Below, piece after piece: positions 63,358-64,000 of a DNA stretch of 64,000 nucleotides (its first letter is position 1; each line of letters opens with the position of its first letter). The notes under the pieces are model-generated. The model did not search any database. It had not been told where the DNA came from and saw only the letters and a program-made list of their open reading frames with translations. The position numbers were made by a program, and so were the translations under genes. Origin of the DNA: Silicimonas sp963779765 (lineage in GTDB: Bacteria > Pseudomonadota > Alphaproteobacteria > Rhodobacterales > Rhodobacteraceae); the NCBI GenBank assembly GCA_963779765.1, contig CAVZZP010000002.1, positions 868,001 through 932,000 on the forward strand, in the 5' to 3' direction.

Positions 63358-64000
63358 ATGGCGACACACAAACTTTATGCCGGCGCGAAACTTCGCGAGA
63401 CACGCACGCGGCTCGGCCTGACGCAGAAGGCCTTCTCCGAACGGCTCGGGGTGTCCCTGCCTTATCTCAACCAGATGGAGAACAACCACCGTCCCGTTTC
63501 GTCCGCGGTGATCCTGGCTCTGGTTCAGGAGTTCGGCTTCGACGTCAACGAGTTGGCCGTCGGCGAAGGCGAACGCATCGTCACCGACCTGCGCGAAGCT
63601 CTGGCCGATCCGATCTTCAAGGACAGCGCGCCGCCGCAGGTCGATCTGCGCCTCGTGGCATCGAACGCGCCCGCGGTCGCCCGGGCTTTCCTGACGCTTC
63701 ACCGCGCCTACGTTCAGGCGCAGGAGAGGCTGGCGTCGCTCGATGCCGCGCTCGATCAGGATGGTGTTCGTCCAGGCGCATCGCCTTGGGACGAGGTGCG
63801 CGACTTCTTTCACTACTGCGACAACTACCTCGACGCCGTAGACCGGGCCGCCGAGCGGTTCGCGGGCGTCCGCCCTGCAGAACACGCCATCACCGAAGCA
63901 CTGGGCACCCTCGGGATCGAGGCGCGGGACACAGAAGAGCCGAAGCTTGTCCGCCGCTACGATGCCGCGACGCGAACCCTCTGGCTGTCGTCGCGCGCTA
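63358..64000 (+). CDS. pccR: PccR-type short-chain acyl-CoA regulator (cut by right edge)
   Basis: The 214 codons in the window open with a Cro/CI-type helix-turn-helix (GAKLRETRTRLGLTQKAFSE, RLGVSLPYLNQMENNHRPVS) and continue into a short-chain-fatty-acyl regulator domain (FFHYCDNYLDAVDRAAERFA). The order matches the ScfR/PccR family, which controls propionyl-CoA carboxylase in R. sphaeroides. The usual proteins are about 460 residues, so more than half is missing. The ATG at 63358 follows the TTTGC repeats. Confidence 0.82.
   Translation, partial: MATHKLYAGAKLRETRTRLGLTQKAFSERLGVSLPYLNQMENNHRPVSSAVILALVQEFGFDVNELAVGEGERIVTDLREALADPIFKDSAPPQVDLRLVASNAPAVARAFLTLHRAYVQAQERLASLDAALDQDGVRPGASPWDEVRDFFHYCDNYLDAVDRAAERFAGVRPAEHAITEALGTLGIEARDTEEPKLVRRYDAATRTLWLSSRA

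Overview
This GC-rich window looks like chromosomal DNA of an alphaproteobacterium of the family Rhodobacteraceae (Rhodobacter/Roseobacter group). The reasons are the gene content (DUF4169 plus ribbon-helix-helix genes after fumC, an F1-ATPase zeta-type inhibitor, the DUF2125 and DUF4174 families, a PccR-type regulator), an alphaproteobacterial LexA box (GTTC-N7-GTTC), and a DUF1127 gene followed by an array of CCUCCUCCC-loop small RNAs of the CcsR ('cuckoo RNA') type. Genes are tightly packed, with many 1-4 nt start/stop overlaps. I see no rRNA, tRNA, transposase, CRISPR or prophage.

Layout: 1-4716 (minus) rlmE (cut by the window edge), a lytic transglycosylase, gap, a methyltransferase/unknown/mrp operon. 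4840-5570 (plus) a DUF1127 gene and four tandem double-hairpin sRNAs. 5578-7486 (minus) a broken partial copy of an FG-GAP gene interrupted by an AT-richer segment, the intact FG-GAP gene and a 2Fe-2S ferredoxin. 7593-10582 (plus) a LexA-controlled orphan DnaE2 C-terminal domain, an unknown gene, fumC and two small genes. 10595-14046 (minus) P450, a membrane alpha/beta hydrolase and ccdA. 14135-20581 tusA, then rne and dctDB. 20613-23529 (minus) purQ, an alcohol dehydrogenase, purS, purC. 23849-26326 (plus) the DUF1476 inhibitor, mprF and a micro-ORF. 26382-28336 (minus) coaD, a CBS-domain gene and a LysR gene. 28442-33520 (plus) mmsA, a cupredoxin, hisC-tyrC-extensin. 34545-40150 (plus) chaC-like, transglutaminase-like, an ExbB/MotA-like plus MotB/OmpA-like pair, and a nuclease. 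40152-44913 corC-like, a phosphoesterase, xerD and an unknown operon. 45021-47871 (plus) aroK-aroB-lysR and a micro-ORF. 47892-52367 (minus) doxX, ssb, an EEP nuclease, TerB/DnaJ, GNAT, VOC and Lrp genes. 52440-64000 lysE, a MAPEG gene, and the propionyl-CoA block: mutase (mcm), pccA, pccB and, after an MFS exporter, the regulator pccR (cut by the right edge).

How the genes work together: pccB/pccA and the mutase carry propionyl-CoA to succinyl-CoA, with PccR-like TTTGC repeats before pccB and before pccR itself; mmsA feeds the same pool. aroK/aroB and hisC/tyrC serve aromatic amino-acid synthesis, and purC/S/Q serve purine synthesis. RNase E and the DUF1127/CcsR-like RNA locus are linked by established work in R. 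sphaeroides.

Caution: six otherwise conserved genes (fumC twice, rne, mprF, the ExbB-like gene, the MotB/OmpA-like gene, mcm) each contain single-base insertions that break the frame. All are +1, which suggests sequence errors in a draft rather than real decay; the coordinates given span the whole repaired genes.
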